This document shows positions 40,238 through 49,468 of a stretch of 64,000 bases of DNA, in pieces. The DNA lies in assembly GCF_032397745.1 (NCBI RefSeq), contig NZ_CP135921.1, positions 8,730,501 through 8,794,500 of the forward strand, written 5' to 3'. The notes under the pieces are model-generated. The model was not told the origin of the DNA, did no database searches, and saw only the letters and a program-made list of their open reading frames with translations. This DNA is from Bradyrhizobium prioriisuperbiae. GTDB taxonomy: Bacteria; Pseudomonadota; Alphaproteobacteria; Rhizobiales; Xanthobacteraceae. Each line of letters begins with the position of its first letter. Positions within the stretch are counted from its first letter, which is position 1. Position numbers and translations under genes: made by a program.

Positions 40238-41299
40238 TCAGGCCGATGTCGGCTGCAACGCCGGCACCCGCAGCCGGCCGCGCAGGCCCGCCGTCGCGCC
40301 GACCAGGATTCCCGCCACCGCCACGAACGATCCGATCGCCAGCGTCGAGAGGCCGGTGAGGCCCTGGCCGATGGAGCAGCCATAAGCGAGCGCACCGCCG
40401 GAGCCCATCAGCGCCGCACCACCGATCGAGCGCAGCATGTGGTTGGCCGAGGTGTAGCCTTCGACACGAAGTCCGCGGGTCAGCAGCGCGGTGAGGAAAC
40501 TGCCCAGCACCACGCCGGGCACCAGCGCAGTGCCGAAACTCATGGTGAGGCCGGTGGAGAGCATGGCGTACTGCAGGGTGTCGGCGAGCGGCGCGACGAA
40601 GGTCAGCGACGTCACCGGCACCGGGTTGAAATCGTCGGCGCCGAGATAGCCGGTGGCAAACCAGCCGGCCGCGACCAGAGCGCCTACGGCGAGACCGGCC
40701 GCGATCTGGGTGCGATCGCGGCGAAAACGCCCGTTGGAGAATGCGAACAACAGCAGCGGCACCACCACAATCAGCGCGCCCAGCAGATGGGCGAGCGGCT
40801 CGCTCGCACCCGCGCGCGTGATCACCGCCGGCACCGAGTTGAAGGCCGGCGTCGCCTGGGTCCACTGCAGCAGCGGGATGCGCAGCGGCGCGAGCAGCCC
40901 CTTCAGCGTCATCTGGGCGGTCACCGCGATCACCATCACGACCACCAGCGAACGCAGGTTGCCGCGCCCGAGCAGCACCAGGGCGCGCGAGGCGCAACCG
41001 TTGGCCAGGATCATGCCGTAACCGAACAGCACACCACCGAAGAACATCAGCGGCGCGGAGAACTGCGGCTGCAGATAGATCGTCTTGCTGAAATCCACGA
41101 GGCCGGTAGCGGCGAAAAGCTGGGTCGATAGAACGGCGAGCGCGATCGCCAGCGCAAAACCGCGGATCCGGCGGCCGTCATTGTTCTGCAGCCAATCCCG
41201 CACACTGCTGTTGAGGCAGAAGCCGCTCACCAGCCCAACCGCGCCAAACGCGAGGCCGATCAGCAGGCCGAGAGAGATGACGATGCTCGATGGGTCCAC
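40238..41299 (-). CDS. YeeE/YedE family membrane transporter (SoxT/TsuA-like)
   Basis: A 353-residue inner-membrane protein with about nine helices. It has the conserved cysteine motifs of the family: S-G-F-C-L-N-S near residue 27, N-G-C-A-S-R-A-L-V-L-L-G-R-G-N in the first half and Y-G-C-S-I-G-Q-G-L-T-G in the second. TsuA of this family imports thiosulfate through its cysteines, and SoxT genes accompany sox clusters. I chose the GTG at 41299 with GGCGGG upstream; a TTG at 41314 is possible. It is convergent with the SoxH-like gene. Confidence 0.9.
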   Translation of the reverse strand: MDPSSIVISLGLLIGLAFGAVGLVSGFCLNSSVRDWLQNNDGRRIRGFALAIALAVLSTQLFAATGLVDFSKTIYLQPQFSAPLMFFGGVLFGYGMILANGCASRALVLLGRGNLRSLVVVMVIAVTAQMTLKGLLAPLRIPLLQWTQATPAFNSVPAVITRAGASEPLAHLLGALIVVVPLLLFAFSNGRFRRDRTQIAAGLAVGALVAAGWFATGYLGADDFNPVPVTSLTFVAPLADTLQYAMLSTGLTMSFGTALVPGVVLGSFLTALLTRGLRVEGYTSANHMLRSIGGAALMGSGGALAYGCSIGQGLTGLSTLAIGSFVAVAGILVGATAGLRGRLRVPALQPTSA

Positions 41300-41674
41300 G
41301 CGTTCGCCCGCCAATTTTTGTTAAGCCATTGCAATGACTTATAAATATGCGGAGGTGTGAGAGCGGTCCATCGGCGGCGGGAAATAAGATTGATATCATC
41401 CCGATGCAGACAAATTCAGTAAATTTATTCTCCAGAATGGCAATTCAGGGGAACATTAATCTTCATTCGACGAAAATCATCAGTGTCGCGAGATAGCCAT
41501 TTCACCGCGACCGGACGGAACATCCACGCAACGGTGCCCGCCGCGACAGGCGTGCCGGCAAATCGCGCCAGCAAACACACAGCGCAAAACGGAACGAGGT
41601 GCGACGGCGAACCGGCGCACCTCGCGACGTTGTGTATTCTCGTTCAGCTCAGGCGCGGTGATGCGCCGGCCAAA
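41300..41674. other. Intergenic region, 375 bp
   Basis: AT-rich region upstream of the YeeE/YedE gene and downstream of the glycine-rich protein gene, both leftward. No gene is supported. It contains the palindrome at 41323-41340 and probably the transporter promoter. Confidence 0.5.
41323..41340. promoter_or_regulatory. Near-perfect palindrome upstream of YeeE/YedE gene
   Basis: AAGCCATTGCAATGACTT: the central CATTGCAATG is perfectly symmetrical, and three of four outer pairs match. It lies 24 bp before the chosen GTG. Read on the minus strand it contains AGTCATTGC, close to AGTCAATGC at 38762-38770 in the soxC-soxR region, so the same regulator may bind both. Confidence 0.5.
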
Positions 41675-41989
41675 TCAATACGGACAGACCAGCCGGCCCC
41701 AGCGGTTGTAGAAGCAGCCTGGGGTGACGATGCCGAAGCCAGGGCCCCAACCGCGACCACGGCCCCAGCCGCGACCGCCGCCACGACCCCAACCGCCGCC
41801 ACGTCCGCCGCCACGGAAGCCACCACCACGTCCACCGCCACCGCGACCACCACGCGCTTGCGCCGATGTGGTTCCGGCCGCGGTGAGGATCGTCGAGGCG
41901 CCGACAATGCTGACGCAATAAATGCCAACCAGCGCCACTGCAGCAATGCAGCGTGCGAGGAAAGGCTTTTGGGTGTTTGAAGTTGCCAT
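41675..41989 (-). CDS. Exported glycine/arginine-rich small protein
   Basis: A 104-residue protein with a long signal peptide (about residues 1-44, ending S-A-Q-A) and a mature part of R-G-G-G, G-W-G-R-G repeats ending C-F-Y-N-R-W-G-R-L-V-C-P-Y. Two cysteines flank the conserved last 12 residues and could form a disulfide. Similar proteins are common in Bradyrhizobium relatives, with no known role. GGGAGAT precedes the ATG. Confidence 0.75.
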   Translation of the reverse strand: MATSNTQKPFLARCIAAVALVGIYCVSIVGASTILTAAGTTSAQARGGRGGGGRGGGFRGGGRGGGWGRGGGRGWGRGRGWGPGFGIVTPGCFYNRWGRLVCPY

Positions 41990-42528
41990 TTTCAGGATCT
42001 CCCGGTCATTTCAAATCGCCTGTTCGGATGCGCTGGTCGTTGTGTTTGCATAGGAACGGACGAACTCGGTCTTGGTTTCATGCGCGCGAGAAAAAATCAA
42101 AGCATTAATATAGCTTAGCACGAGTCCATAAAACGTGAGGATAGGGTCGGCACCGCAACCGGTCAAGTTGTCGATGGTTACGGTTGCAGCCCTTCTCCAG
42201 ACGCTCTATCGGCGAATCCTGTGCGCGATGCACAATTGCCTTGGGTGTTGGTCGCGGGAGTTGCTGCAATGGTTCAAAAGGTTTTTTCCGGATGGCAGCA
42301 TGATCGCTATTCTGAACGGTGCCTCGAACATGAACGCAATATGAATGAAGATGAATGAATGTGCTGCATTGCACCGAGGGGAATCGAAAGCATTCGGCAG
42401 GACAAGCAACGATACAGCAGGACACCATCCGATCGGTTGAACCGATCATTTCGCAGGAACGTCATACCCTATTCCCACGCCCTTCCTCGCAAGCAACAAT
42501 CACAAACCCCCTTCCAGAAAATGGCCCG
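41990..42528. other. Intergenic region, 539 bp
   Basis: Lies between the glycine-rich protein gene (leftward) and the carbamoyltransferase gene (rightward), so it should hold two divergent promoters. A possible 69-codon frame at 42135-42344 has no ribosome binding site and no recognisable features. I see no clear operator. Confidence 0.5.
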
Positions 42529-44334
42529 ATGCCCAAACAACATACGTATGTCCTTGGCCTGAACACCTACGATCACGACGTCAGCGCCTGCCTGCTGCGC
42601 GACGGCGCCATCGCTTTCGCGATCTCCAAGGAACGCATCACCCGCGAGAAGCACGCCAGCGGCTTCTACCAGGAGGTGATCGACTACTGCCTGAAGGCGG
42701 AGGGCATCGGCTTCGACGACATCGATCTGATCGTGCGCAATTGCTACATCCTGCCGGTCGCCGAGATGGAAGAGCGGCTGGTGTATCAGGACATGCCGTC
42801 GTTCCTGCCCGAGCATGAGCGCGACGGCGCGCCGAAACATCCGCTGTACCTGTCGCGCTCCGACAAGGTGGTGCAGATCTCGCATCATCTGGCGCACGCC
42901 TACAGCGCCTTCGCCGTTTCGCCCTTCGAGGACGGCGTGGTGATGGTGGTCGACGGCGTCGGCAGCTATCAGTCCGACGTGCTCGAGCCCTATCCGGCCT
43001 CCGACACCGCAACGCCGCTGGCGCGCGAATCGGAGAGTTACTACACCTTCAACGGCACCAAGCTCGACTGCCTGAAGAAGGTCTGGATGGAGCCCGACCG
43101 CGGCTTCCTCAGCGATGAGTTCTACAACATGCCGGGACTGGGCGCGCTCTACAGCCGCGCCTCGACCTACGTGTTCGGCGATTGGAACAAGTGTGGCGAG
43201 CTGATGGGGCTCGCGCCCTATGGCCGCCGCGACCAGGTCAAGTCGCTGATGCAGATCGACGGCGAAACCTTGAAAATCCCGAACTGGTCGACCGATCTCA
43301 ACCGGCCCTTTGTCATGGACAGCGACCAGAAATGGGAGAGCAACCCGGCGATGCGGCACTGGGAAGACCTCGCCTGGCGGGTGCAGGACGATACCGAAAA
43401 CGTGCTGCTGGCGCGGGCGCGGTGGCTGCGTGAAAAAACCGGGGCGAAGAATCTGGTGATCGCCGGCGGCGTGGCGCTGAACTGCGTCGCCAATGGCCGG
43501 GTGGCGCGTGAATCAGGCTTCGAGAATATCTGGATCCAGCCCGCGGCCGGCGACGACGGAATCGCGATCGGCTGCGCCTATTACGGCCATCTCGTCGTGC
43601 AACAGCAGCGCCGCAACTTCGTGATGGAGCATTCCTACGTCGGCCGTCCCTACACCGATCAGGAGGTGGAAGACACCACCAAGAAGTGGATCATCGGCAT
43701 CCAGACCACGGCGACCCGCAGCGCCAACGTCGCGGCCGAAACTGCGAAGCTTCTGGCCGACCAGAAGGTGATCGGCTGGTTCCAGGATCGCTCCGAATTC
43801 GGCCCGCGCGCACTGGGCAATCGCAGCATCATCGCCGACGTGCGCAGGCCCGAGATGAAGGATATCCTCAACAAGCGGGTCAAACACCGCCAGGCGTTCA
43901 GGCCGTTTGCACCGATCGTGCTGTACGAACGCGCCAAGGAGGTGTTCGAGGGCGAGGAGGATTCGCCCTTCATGCTGATCGCCAAACGCGTGCGCCCGGA
44001 GTGGCAGAGCCGGATTCCGGCGATCGTCCATGTCGACGGCACCGCGCGGGTGCAGACCGTGCGCGAGGCCACCAACCCGACGCTGTATCGGCTGCTGAAG
44101 GAATTCGAGGCGCTGACCGGCGTGCCGGTGCTGCTCAACACCTCATTCAACGTCAAGGGCGAGCCGATCATCGAAACGCCGCGCGACGCGATGGCCTGCT
44201 TCCTGCAGACCGGCATCGATCACCTGGTCATGCACGATACGATCGTGTCGAAGAACAAGCTGCACCCGATCGTGGCGCCGCTGGTGAAGACGTATATGGA
44301 TGTAGCGACGATCGTGCTGTCGAACGTGAAGTGA
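42529..44334 (+). CDS. Carbamoyltransferase, NodU/CmcH family
   Basis: A 601-residue cytosolic enzyme that transfers a carbamoyl group from carbamoyl phosphate (through carbamoyl-AMP) to a hydroxyl. The N-terminal Kae1-like domain has G-L-N-T-Y-D-H-D-V-S-A and the metal-binding H-H-L-A-H-A (about 120-125). The C-terminal domain has F-G-P-R-A-L-G-N-R-S and N-T-S-F-N-V-K-G-E-P. Relatives modify Nod factors or antibiotics. No neighbouring sugar or natural-product genes are present, so the acceptor is unknown. I chose the ATG at 42529 because the protein family begins there; the frame extends 58 codons upstream. Confidence 0.93.
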   Translation: MPKQHTYVLGLNTYDHDVSACLLRDGAIAFAISKERITREKHASGFYQEVIDYCLKAEGIGFDDIDLIVRNCYILPVAEMEERLVYQDMPSFLPEHERDGAPKHPLYLSRSDKVVQISHHLAHAYSAFAVSPFEDGVVMVVDGVGSYQSDVLEPYPASDTATPLARESESYYTFNGTKLDCLKKVWMEPDRGFLSDEFYNMPGLGALYSRASTYVFGDWNKCGELMGLAPYGRRDQVKSLMQIDGETLKIPNWSTDLNRPFVMDSDQKWESNPAMRHWEDLAWRVQDDTENVLLARARWLREKTGAKNLVIAGGVALNCVANGRVARESGFENIWIQPAAGDDGIAIGCAYYGHLVVQQQRRNFVMEHSYVGRPYTDQEVEDTTKKWIIGIQTTATRSANVAAETAKLLADQKVIGWFQDRSEFGPRALGNRSIIADVRRPEMKDILNKRVKHRQAFRPFAPIVLYERAKEVFEGEEDSPFMLIAKRVRPEWQSRIPAIVHVDGTARVQTVREATNPTLYRLLKEFEALTGVPVLLNTSFNVKGEPIIETPRDAMACFLQTGIDHLVMHDTIVSKNKLHPIVAPLVKTYMDVATIVLSNVK

Positions 44335-44362
44335 TCATGGGCGGGAGCTCCCCACACAACTT

Positions 44363-44462
44363 GCGTCATCACCGGGCTTGACCCGGTGATCCAGCTTTCT
44401 TCAGCCCGCAGCATGGCATAAGCGCTTAAGCTGGATGCGCGGGTCAAGCCCGCGCATGACGC
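44363..44462. repeat. REP-like palindromic element (family B)
   Basis: GCGTCATCACCGGG-CTTGA-CCCGGTGATCCAGCTT, a middle of 30 bp, then AAGCTGGATGCGCGGG-TCAAG-CCCGCGCATGACGC. It lies between two convergent genes and closely matches the elements inside the sox cluster. Confidence 0.9.
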
Positions 44463-44503
44463 AGCAAGGAGGATGCGCCCTCCATCTAACGACGTCGTGC
44501 GCC

Positions 44504-45283
44504 CTATCTACCTTGAAATTTCGCCGGGCGTTTTTCCACAAACGCCGCCGCACCTTCGCGCAAATCTTCGGTGACAAACGCACGGGTCTGGGCGGTCGCC
44601 TCGTTGTCCAGCGCCGAGCCCAGCGACGAACCCCAGGCGAACTCGATCTGGCTCTTGATCAAATCGAGGCTGATGGGCGGGCCGTCGGCGAGTTTTTGCG
44701 CGATGGCCAGCGCTTCGTCGAGCAGAGCCGCATCGTCGACGGTCTTCCAGATCAGGCCCCACGTCTCCGCCATCTCCGCGGTCAGCGGCTCACCGAGCAG
44801 CGCCAGCGCGCGGGCCCGCGCGATGCCGATGGAGCGCTGCAGGAACAACGAGGTGCCGGCATCGAGCGCGGCGCCGAGCCGAACGAAGCTGAGCACGAAT
44901 TTGGCCGAACGCGCCGCAATCACGATATCGCCGGCCAGCGCGATGCCGACGCCGGCGCCCGCCGCCGGGCCGTTCACCGCGACCACGATCGGGACCGACG
45001 ATCCCCGCAGCTTCTCGATCAACGGGCTGACCCCGTTGCGCAGCAGCGTCCCCACCTCCGCACCGGACTCGAAGGTGCTGCCGCCGATCAGTTGCGCACC
45101 GGAGCAGAAGCCCTTGCCTGCACCGGTGAGAACGATGGCACGGACGGTGGAATCCGCCAGCGCGGCATCGAGCGCAGCGCTGAGGTCCCTCAGCACCGTG
45201 CCGCCGAGCGCGTTGTACTGCTCAGGATTGTTGAGGGTGAGGATCACGATCGATCCGCGCCGCTCGGAAAGGGCCATCGGCAT
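44504..45283 (-). CDS. Enoyl-CoA hydratase/isomerase (crotonase family)
   Basis: A 259-residue crotonase. S-G-A-Q-L (about 60-64) and N-G-P-A-A-G-A-G-V-G (about 103-112) form the oxyanion hole that holds the CoA thioester. At the usual second catalytic position the protein has G-A-A-L-D-A-G, with Asp rather than the two Glu residues of true hydratases, so it may be an isomerase of the PaaG kind. It is the last gene of the leftward acyl-CoA cluster, 27 bp after the dehydrogenase. Confidence 0.88.
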   Translation of the reverse strand: MPMALSERRGSIVILTLNNPEQYNALGGTVLRDLSAALDAALADSTVRAIVLTGAGKGFCSGAQLIGGSTFESGAEVGTLLRNGVSPLIEKLRGSSVPIVVAVNGPAAGAGVGIALAGDIVIAARSAKFVLSFVRLGAALDAGTSLFLQRSIGIARARALALLGEPLTAEMAETWGLIWKTVDDAALLDEALAIAQKLADGPPISLDLIKSQIEFAWGSSLGSALDNEATAQTRAFVTEDLREGAAAFVEKRPAKFQGR

Positions 45284-45310
45284 CTCGGAAACTCCTATTG
45301 CTGCGACTGA

Positions 45311-46456
45311 CTACAGCGACCGTGCGATCAGCATTTTCATGATCTCGTTGGTACCGCCATAGATCTTCTGGATCCGGGCGTCGACGAACATCCGTCCGAT
45401 CGGATATTCCTGCATGTAGCCGTAACCACCATGCAGTTGCAGGCAGTCGTCGACGGTCTCGACCTGCTTCTGGGTGGTCCACCATTTCGCCATCGAGGCC
45501 GTCACCGCGTCGAGATCGCCGGCAATCAGCCGCTCGATGCAGAAGTCGACAAACACCCGCGCGATCATCGCCTCGGTCTTGCGTTCCGCAAGTATGAAGG
45601 CCGTGTTCTGGAATTCGAGGATCGGCTTGCCAAACGCCTGACGCTCCCGGGTGTAGTCGACGGTCAGCTTCACCGCGCGCTCCATCGCCGCGACCGCGCC
45701 GATGGCGATGATCAGCCGCTCCTGCGGCAGCTGCTGCATCAGCTGGACGAAGCCCTGGCCTTCTTCCGCGCCGAGCAGGTTCTCCGGCGGCGCCACCGCG
45801 TCCTCGAAAAACAGCTCAGAGGTATCGGCCGCCGCAAGCCCGATCTTGTCGAGGTTGCGGCCGCGACGGAAGCCGTCATTCTCCTTGGTCTCCAGCACGA
45901 TCAGCGACAGCCCCTTGGCGCCGGGGCCGCCGGTGCGCGCCACCACGATGATCAGGTCCGCGGTCTGGCCATTGGTGATGAAGGTCTTCTGGCCGTTGAT
46001 GACATAGGTGTTGCCCTGCTTGCGCGCAGTGGTGCGCACGCCCTGCAGGTCGGAGCCGGTGCCCGGCTCGGTCATGGCGATGGCGCCGATCAGGTCACCG
46101 CGCGCCATGCCCGGCAGCCAGCGCAACTTCTGCTCCTCGGAGCCGTAGTTCAGAATGTAGTGCGCAACGATGCCGCTACTGACGGTGACACCGTTGTTGA
46201 GCTCGGGGACGACGCTTTCGAGATCCTCGAACACCGCGGCATCGGTGGCGAAGCTCGCACCGAGGCCGCCATACGCTTCCGGCACGCTCGGCAGCAGCGC
46301 GCCCATCTCGCCCAGCGCCCGCCAGGCGGAGCGATCGACCACCTTCTGCTTGCGCCATTGTTCGGCGTGAGGCGCCAGATCCCTGGCGAGGAATTTGCGG
46401 AACTGGTCGCGAAAGGCGTCCAGTTCTTCGGTCATCCAGGAGGAGCGGTACTGCAT
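45311..46456 (-). CDS. Acyl-CoA dehydrogenase
   Basis: A 381-residue FAD enzyme that introduces the alpha-beta double bond into an acyl-CoA and passes electrons to [11 protein letters not shown] (about 131-138), L-H-G-G-Y-G-Y and the C-terminal I-Y-G-G-T-N-E-I are family motifs. The last reads Y-G-G-T, without the catalytic Glu of short- and medium-chain enzymes. A Glu in L-P-Q-E-R-L near 250 matches the position used by long-chain and isovaleryl-CoA dehydrogenases, so a long or branched substrate is likely (inference). Confidence 0.93.
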   Translation of the reverse strand: MQYRSSWMTEELDAFRDQFRKFLARDLAPHAEQWRKQKVVDRSAWRALGEMGALLPSVPEAYGGLGASFATDAAVFEDLESVVPELNNGVTVSSGIVAHYILNYGSEEQKLRWLPGMARGDLIGAIAMTEPGTGSDLQGVRTTARKQGNTYVINGQKTFITNGQTADLIIVVARTGGPGAKGLSLIVLETKENDGFRRGRNLDKIGLAAADTSELFFEDAVAPPENLLGAEEGQGFVQLMQQLPQERLIIAIGAVAAMERAVKLTVDYTRERQAFGKPILEFQNTAFILAERKTEAMIARVFVDFCIERLIAGDLDAVTASMAKWWTTQKQVETVDDCLQLHGGYGYMQEYPIGRMFVDARIQKIYGGTNEIMKMLIARSL

Positions 46457-46475
46457 GAAACCCTCGCTTCAGATA

Positions 46476-47303
46476 TCAGATAATCAGCCCGCCGCCGCAG
46501 ACGACGACCTGACCACTGATGTAGTTCGATTCAGGGCTGCAGAACAGGTACACTGCATCCGCGGCCTCCTCCGGGGTGCCGCCGCGTCCGAGCGGGATCA
46601 TCCGGGCCATGGCGTCGAGCATCTGCGGCTGCACGCCGACCTTGATGTCGCGGCCGGCGACGTCGATGGTTTTCTGCTGGGTTTCGATCGGCTGGGTCAG
46701 GCGGGTGTTGATCAGGCCGAAGGCGACGCAATTGACGTTGACCTTGTAGCGCCCCCACTCCTTGCACAGCGTGCGGGTCAGGCCGACCAGCGACGCCTTG
46801 GCCGAGGAATAACTGGCTTGCCCGGCGTTGCCATAGAGCCCGGCGATCGAGGAGATGTTGACCACCTTGCGGAACACCTCCTGACCGGCTTCGGCTTCCT
46901 TCTTGGCGAAGATCCGGATCGGCTCGGCGGCGGCGCGCAGAATGCGGAACGGCGCCACCAGATGCACGTCGAGCATGGCCTGGAACTGCTCGTCGGTCAT
47001 TTTCTGGATGGTGGCGTCCCAAGTGTAGCCGGCATTGTTGACGACAATGTCGAGACCGCCGAATTTTTCCACAGCAGCACCGACAAACCGATCGGCGAAG
47101 CCGGATTCCGATACGCTGCCATTAACGGCGACCGCGTCGCCGCCCATCGCCTTGATCTCCGCGGCGACGGCATCGCCCGGCTCGGCGTCGAGATCGTTGA
47201 TCACGACCCTGGCGCCTTCGCTCGCAAGCTTCAGCGCAATGGCACGGCCGATACCGCGGCCCGATCCGGAAACCAGCGCGACTTTTCCCTTGAGTTTGGT
47301 CAT
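46476..47303 (-). CDS. SDR family 3-hydroxyacyl-CoA dehydrogenase-like enzyme
   Basis: A 275-residue SDR. S-G-S-G-R-G-I-G (about 13-20) binds NAD(P). The catalytic set is a Ser in N-I-S-S-I-A-G and Tyr/Lys in Y-S-S-A-K, and the C-terminus (Y-I-S-G-Q-V-V-V-C-G-G-G) is standard. An insertion of about 15 residues before the catalytic serine (F-A-K-K-E-A-E-A-G-Q) resembles that of peroxisomal-type multifunctional enzyme SDR domains. In this cluster it should oxidise the 3-hydroxyacyl-CoA made by the MaoC pair encoded just upstream. Confidence 0.9.
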   Translation of the reverse strand: MTKLKGKVALVSGSGRGIGRAIALKLASEGARVVINDLDAEPGDAVAAEIKAMGGDAVAVNGSVSESGFADRFVGAAVEKFGGLDIVVNNAGYTWDATIQKMTDEQFQAMLDVHLVAPFRILRAAAEPIRIFAKKEAEAGQEVFRKVVNISSIAGLYGNAGQASYSSAKASLVGLTRTLCKEWGRYKVNVNCVAFGLINTRLTQPIETQQKTIDVAGRDIKVGVQPQMLDAMARMIPLGRGGTPEEAADAVYLFCSPESNYISGQVVVCGGGLII

Positions 47304-47316
47304 AAGGTATCCTCGT

Positions 47317-47724
47317 TCAGAGCACGATGATGGCTTCGCCGGCGAGCTTGATCTCGCCCTTTTCGTCCTTGGTCGTCAACGCGAGGCGCGCGCATCGTTC
47401 GCCCTTGTTCTCGAGCAACTCGGCAACATGGCCCTCGCAGGTCAATTGCGCACCGAGCTGGGTGATCGCGGCAAAGCGGGTGGAGAATGCGCGGATGCGG
47501 GATGGGGCAATGGCGTCGGTCAGCGCCTGACCGAGATACCCCATCACCAGCATGCCGTGCGTGAACACGTCCGGAAAGCCCGCCGCCTTGGCGAAATCGA
47601 TATCGACATGGATCGGGTTGTGATCGCCGGACGCGCCGCAGTACAGCGCCAGCGTGTGCCGGGTGATCGGCGGAAATGTCTTGTGAACGATGCGGTCACC
47701 GACCGCCGGATTGTTGCCGCTCAT
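47317..47724 (-). CDS. MaoC-like hydratase, catalytic subunit
   Basis: A 135-residue hot-dog-fold protein. A-S-G-D-H-N-P-I-H-V-D (about 33-43) contains the Asp-His pair of hydratase 2 enzymes, and F-T-H-G-M-L-V-M-G follows. On its own it is half of a double hot-dog hydratase. Its start overlaps the end of the preceding gene, which encodes a hot-dog protein without this pair, so the two probably form a heteromeric enoyl-CoA hydratase as in HadAB or ChsH1-ChsH2. Confidence 0.9.
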   Translation of the reverse strand: MSGNNPAVGDRIVHKTFPPITRHTLALYCGASGDHNPIHVDIDFAKAAGFPDVFTHGMLVMGYLGQALTDAIAPSRIRAFSTRFAAITQLGAQLTCEGHVAELLENKGERCARLALTTKDEKGEIKLAGEAIIVL

Positions 47725-48176
47725 GCCGCCACCTCATTTCGCACCGCGATGGTGCGCGCGGTATCGGCGACATGGGCGCCGTGCTGGTTGCTGACCGCGG
47801 TCTGCACCACGATCAATGTCATCGCGCCGCCTTTCTTGTCGGTGACGCTGACCACACGCGAGCGGAATGTCAGGGTATCGCCGACCACGATCGGCGCGTG
47901 ATAGATAAAACTTTGCTCGCCGTGCAGCACCCGCGCCAGATCGATGTCCAGCATCTTGAGGAACTCGAACGGCTTGTCGTTGTCCATCATCTCGAGACAG
48001 AACAGATAGGTCGGCGGCACTGGAATGGCGGCGAAGCCTTCCGCCCGCGCCGCCCCCTCCTCGCGATAGACCGGGCTTGTCTCGCCCAGGGTGTTGAAGA
48101 AATAACGCAGGCGTCCCGGCTCGACGCGCGCAGTGACCGGTGTGAAGGTTCGCCCGACGGCGGATTGATCGACCAT
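47721..48176 (-). CDS. FAS1-type dehydratase/MaoC N-terminal domain protein, non-catalytic subunit
   Basis: A 151-residue hot-dog-fold protein resembling HadA or the N-terminal half of MaoC hydratases: R-Y-F-F-N-T-L-G-E-T-S-P-V-Y, P-V-P-P-T-Y-L-F, then H-G-E-Q-S-F-I-Y-H. It lacks the Asp-His active pair and probably shapes the substrate pocket of the partner encoded next. The ATG at 48176 begins 10 bp after the thiolase stop, and its stop overlaps the next start (ATGA). Confidence 0.87.
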   Translation of the reverse strand: MVDQSAVGRTFTPVTARVEPGRLRYFFNTLGETSPVYREEGAARAEGFAAIPVPPTYLFCLEMMDNDKPFEFLKMLDIDLARVLHGEQSFIYHAPIVVGDTLTFRSRVVSVTDKKGGAMTLIVVQTAVSNQHGAHVADTARTIAVRNEVAA

Positions 48177-48186
48177 CGTTAACCCC

Positions 48187-49371
48187 TCAGGCGCGTTCGT
48201 ACAAAGTGACGACGCAGGCGCCACCGAGACCGAGATTGTGCTGCAGCGCCAGCTTGGCACCCTCGACCTGGGTTGCCGCCGCGCTGCCGCGCAGTTGCCG
48301 CGTCAGCTCGTAACACTGCGCGAGCCCGGTGGCGCCGAGCGGATGGCCCTTCGACAGCAGACCGCCGGACGGGTTGGTGACGATCCGGCCGCCATAAGTG
48401 TTGTCGCCATCGTCAATGAATTTTGCCGCGCCGCCCTCGGGACACAGCCCCAGCGCCTCGTAGGTGATCAGCTCGTTGTGAGCAAAGCAGTCGTGCAGTT
48501 CGACCACGTCGAGATCCTCGGGGCCAACGCCGGCCGCCTCATAGACCTTGTTCGCGGCGGCGCGGCTCATGTCGAAGCCGACCACCTGCATCATATCGCC
48601 GGCGCCGAAGGTCGAGGGCGTATCGGTGGTCATGGCCTGGGCCGCGATCCGTACATCCTTGCGCAGGCCGTGCTTGCTGGCGAATTTCTCCGATACCAAT
48701 AACGCGGCCGCGCCGCCGCAGGTTGGCGGACAGGCCATCAGCCGCGTCATGACGCCGGGCCAGATCACCTGGTCGTTCATCACATCGTCGGCGGTGACTT
48801 CCTTGCGGAACAGCGCCAACGGATTGTTCATGGCATGGCGGCTGGCCTTGGCGCGCACTTTCGCGAACGAGGTCAGCGGCGTGCCGTATTTGGTCATGTG
48901 GCTGAGGCCGGCGCCGCCGAAATAACGCAGCGCCAGCGGGATCCCGGCGGCATCGACCAGCTTGTCGGCTGCGGCATCGAAGTCGTCGAAAGCACTGGGA
49001 CGGTCGGTGAATACCGCGCCGAGCGCACCGGGCTTCATCTGCTCGAAGCCGAGCGCCAGCACGCAATCCACGGCGCCGGACTGGATCGCCTGTCGCGCCA
49101 TGAACAGCGCGGTCGAGCCGGTGGAGCAGTTGTTGTTGACGTTGACGATCGGGATGCCGCTCATCCCCACTTGATAAAGCGCACGCTGGCCGCAGGTGGA
49201 GTCGCCATAGACGTAGCCGACATAGGCCTGCTCGACCGCGCTGTAATCGAGACCGGCATCGGCGAGCGCCAGCTTCGCGGCCTCGGCGCCCATCACATGA
49301 TACGGCGCGCTCTGCCCCGGCTTGGCGAACGGGATCATCCCGACGCCTGCGACATACACCTGAGACGACAT
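48187..49371 (-). CDS. SCP-x/lipid-transfer-type thiolase
   Basis: A 394-residue thiolase. The nucleophile cysteine is in N-N-N-C-S-T-G-S (about 85-92), with H in G-H-P-L-G-A-T-G (about 345-352) and a C-terminal G-L-G-G-A-C-V-V. The SCP-x branch includes beta-ketothiolases for branched or sterol side chains and retro-aldolases such as Ltp2; the latter need a DUF35 partner, which is not seen here. The ATG at 49371 is preceded by GGAGGA. First gene of the leftward operon and divergent from a TetR gene. Confidence 0.92.
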   Translation of the reverse strand: MSSQVYVAGVGMIPFAKPGQSAPYHVMGAEAAKLALADAGLDYSAVEQAYVGYVYGDSTCGQRALYQVGMSGIPIVNVNNNCSTGSTALFMARQAIQSGAVDCVLALGFEQMKPGALGAVFTDRPSAFDDFDAAADKLVDAAGIPLALRYFGGAGLSHMTKYGTPLTSFAKVRAKASRHAMNNPLALFRKEVTADDVMNDQVIWPGVMTRLMACPPTCGGAAALLVSEKFASKHGLRKDVRIAAQAMTTDTPSTFGAGDMMQVVGFDMSRAAANKVYEAAGVGPEDLDVVELHDCFAHNELITYEALGLCPEGGAAKFIDDGDNTYGGRIVTNPSGGLLSKGHPLGATGLAQCYELTRQLRGSAAATQVEGAKLALQHNLGLGGACVVTLYERA

Positions 49372-49388
49372 CCGAGATCCTCCCATAA

Positions 49389-49422
49389 ATTACCCATTGG
49401 ACTTTTTCTTACCCTTGGGTAA
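49389..49422. promoter_or_regulatory. Probable TetR operator of acyl-CoA cluster
   Basis: TTACCC-TT-GGGTAA at 49409-49422 is a perfect palindrome, and a further ATTACCCA half-site lies at 49389-49396. It is located between the divergent thiolase and TetR genes and should be bound by the latter. Confidence 0.75.
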
Positions 49423-49468
49423 TATACGTGCCGATCCAGCGAGTCAATCCGACCCAGGCGAATTTGAT

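Noticed and set aside
42135..42344. Possible 69-codon gene upstream of the carbamoyltransferase
   Set aside because: No ribosome binding site, and its composition looks non-coding; it lies where two divergent promoters are expected.
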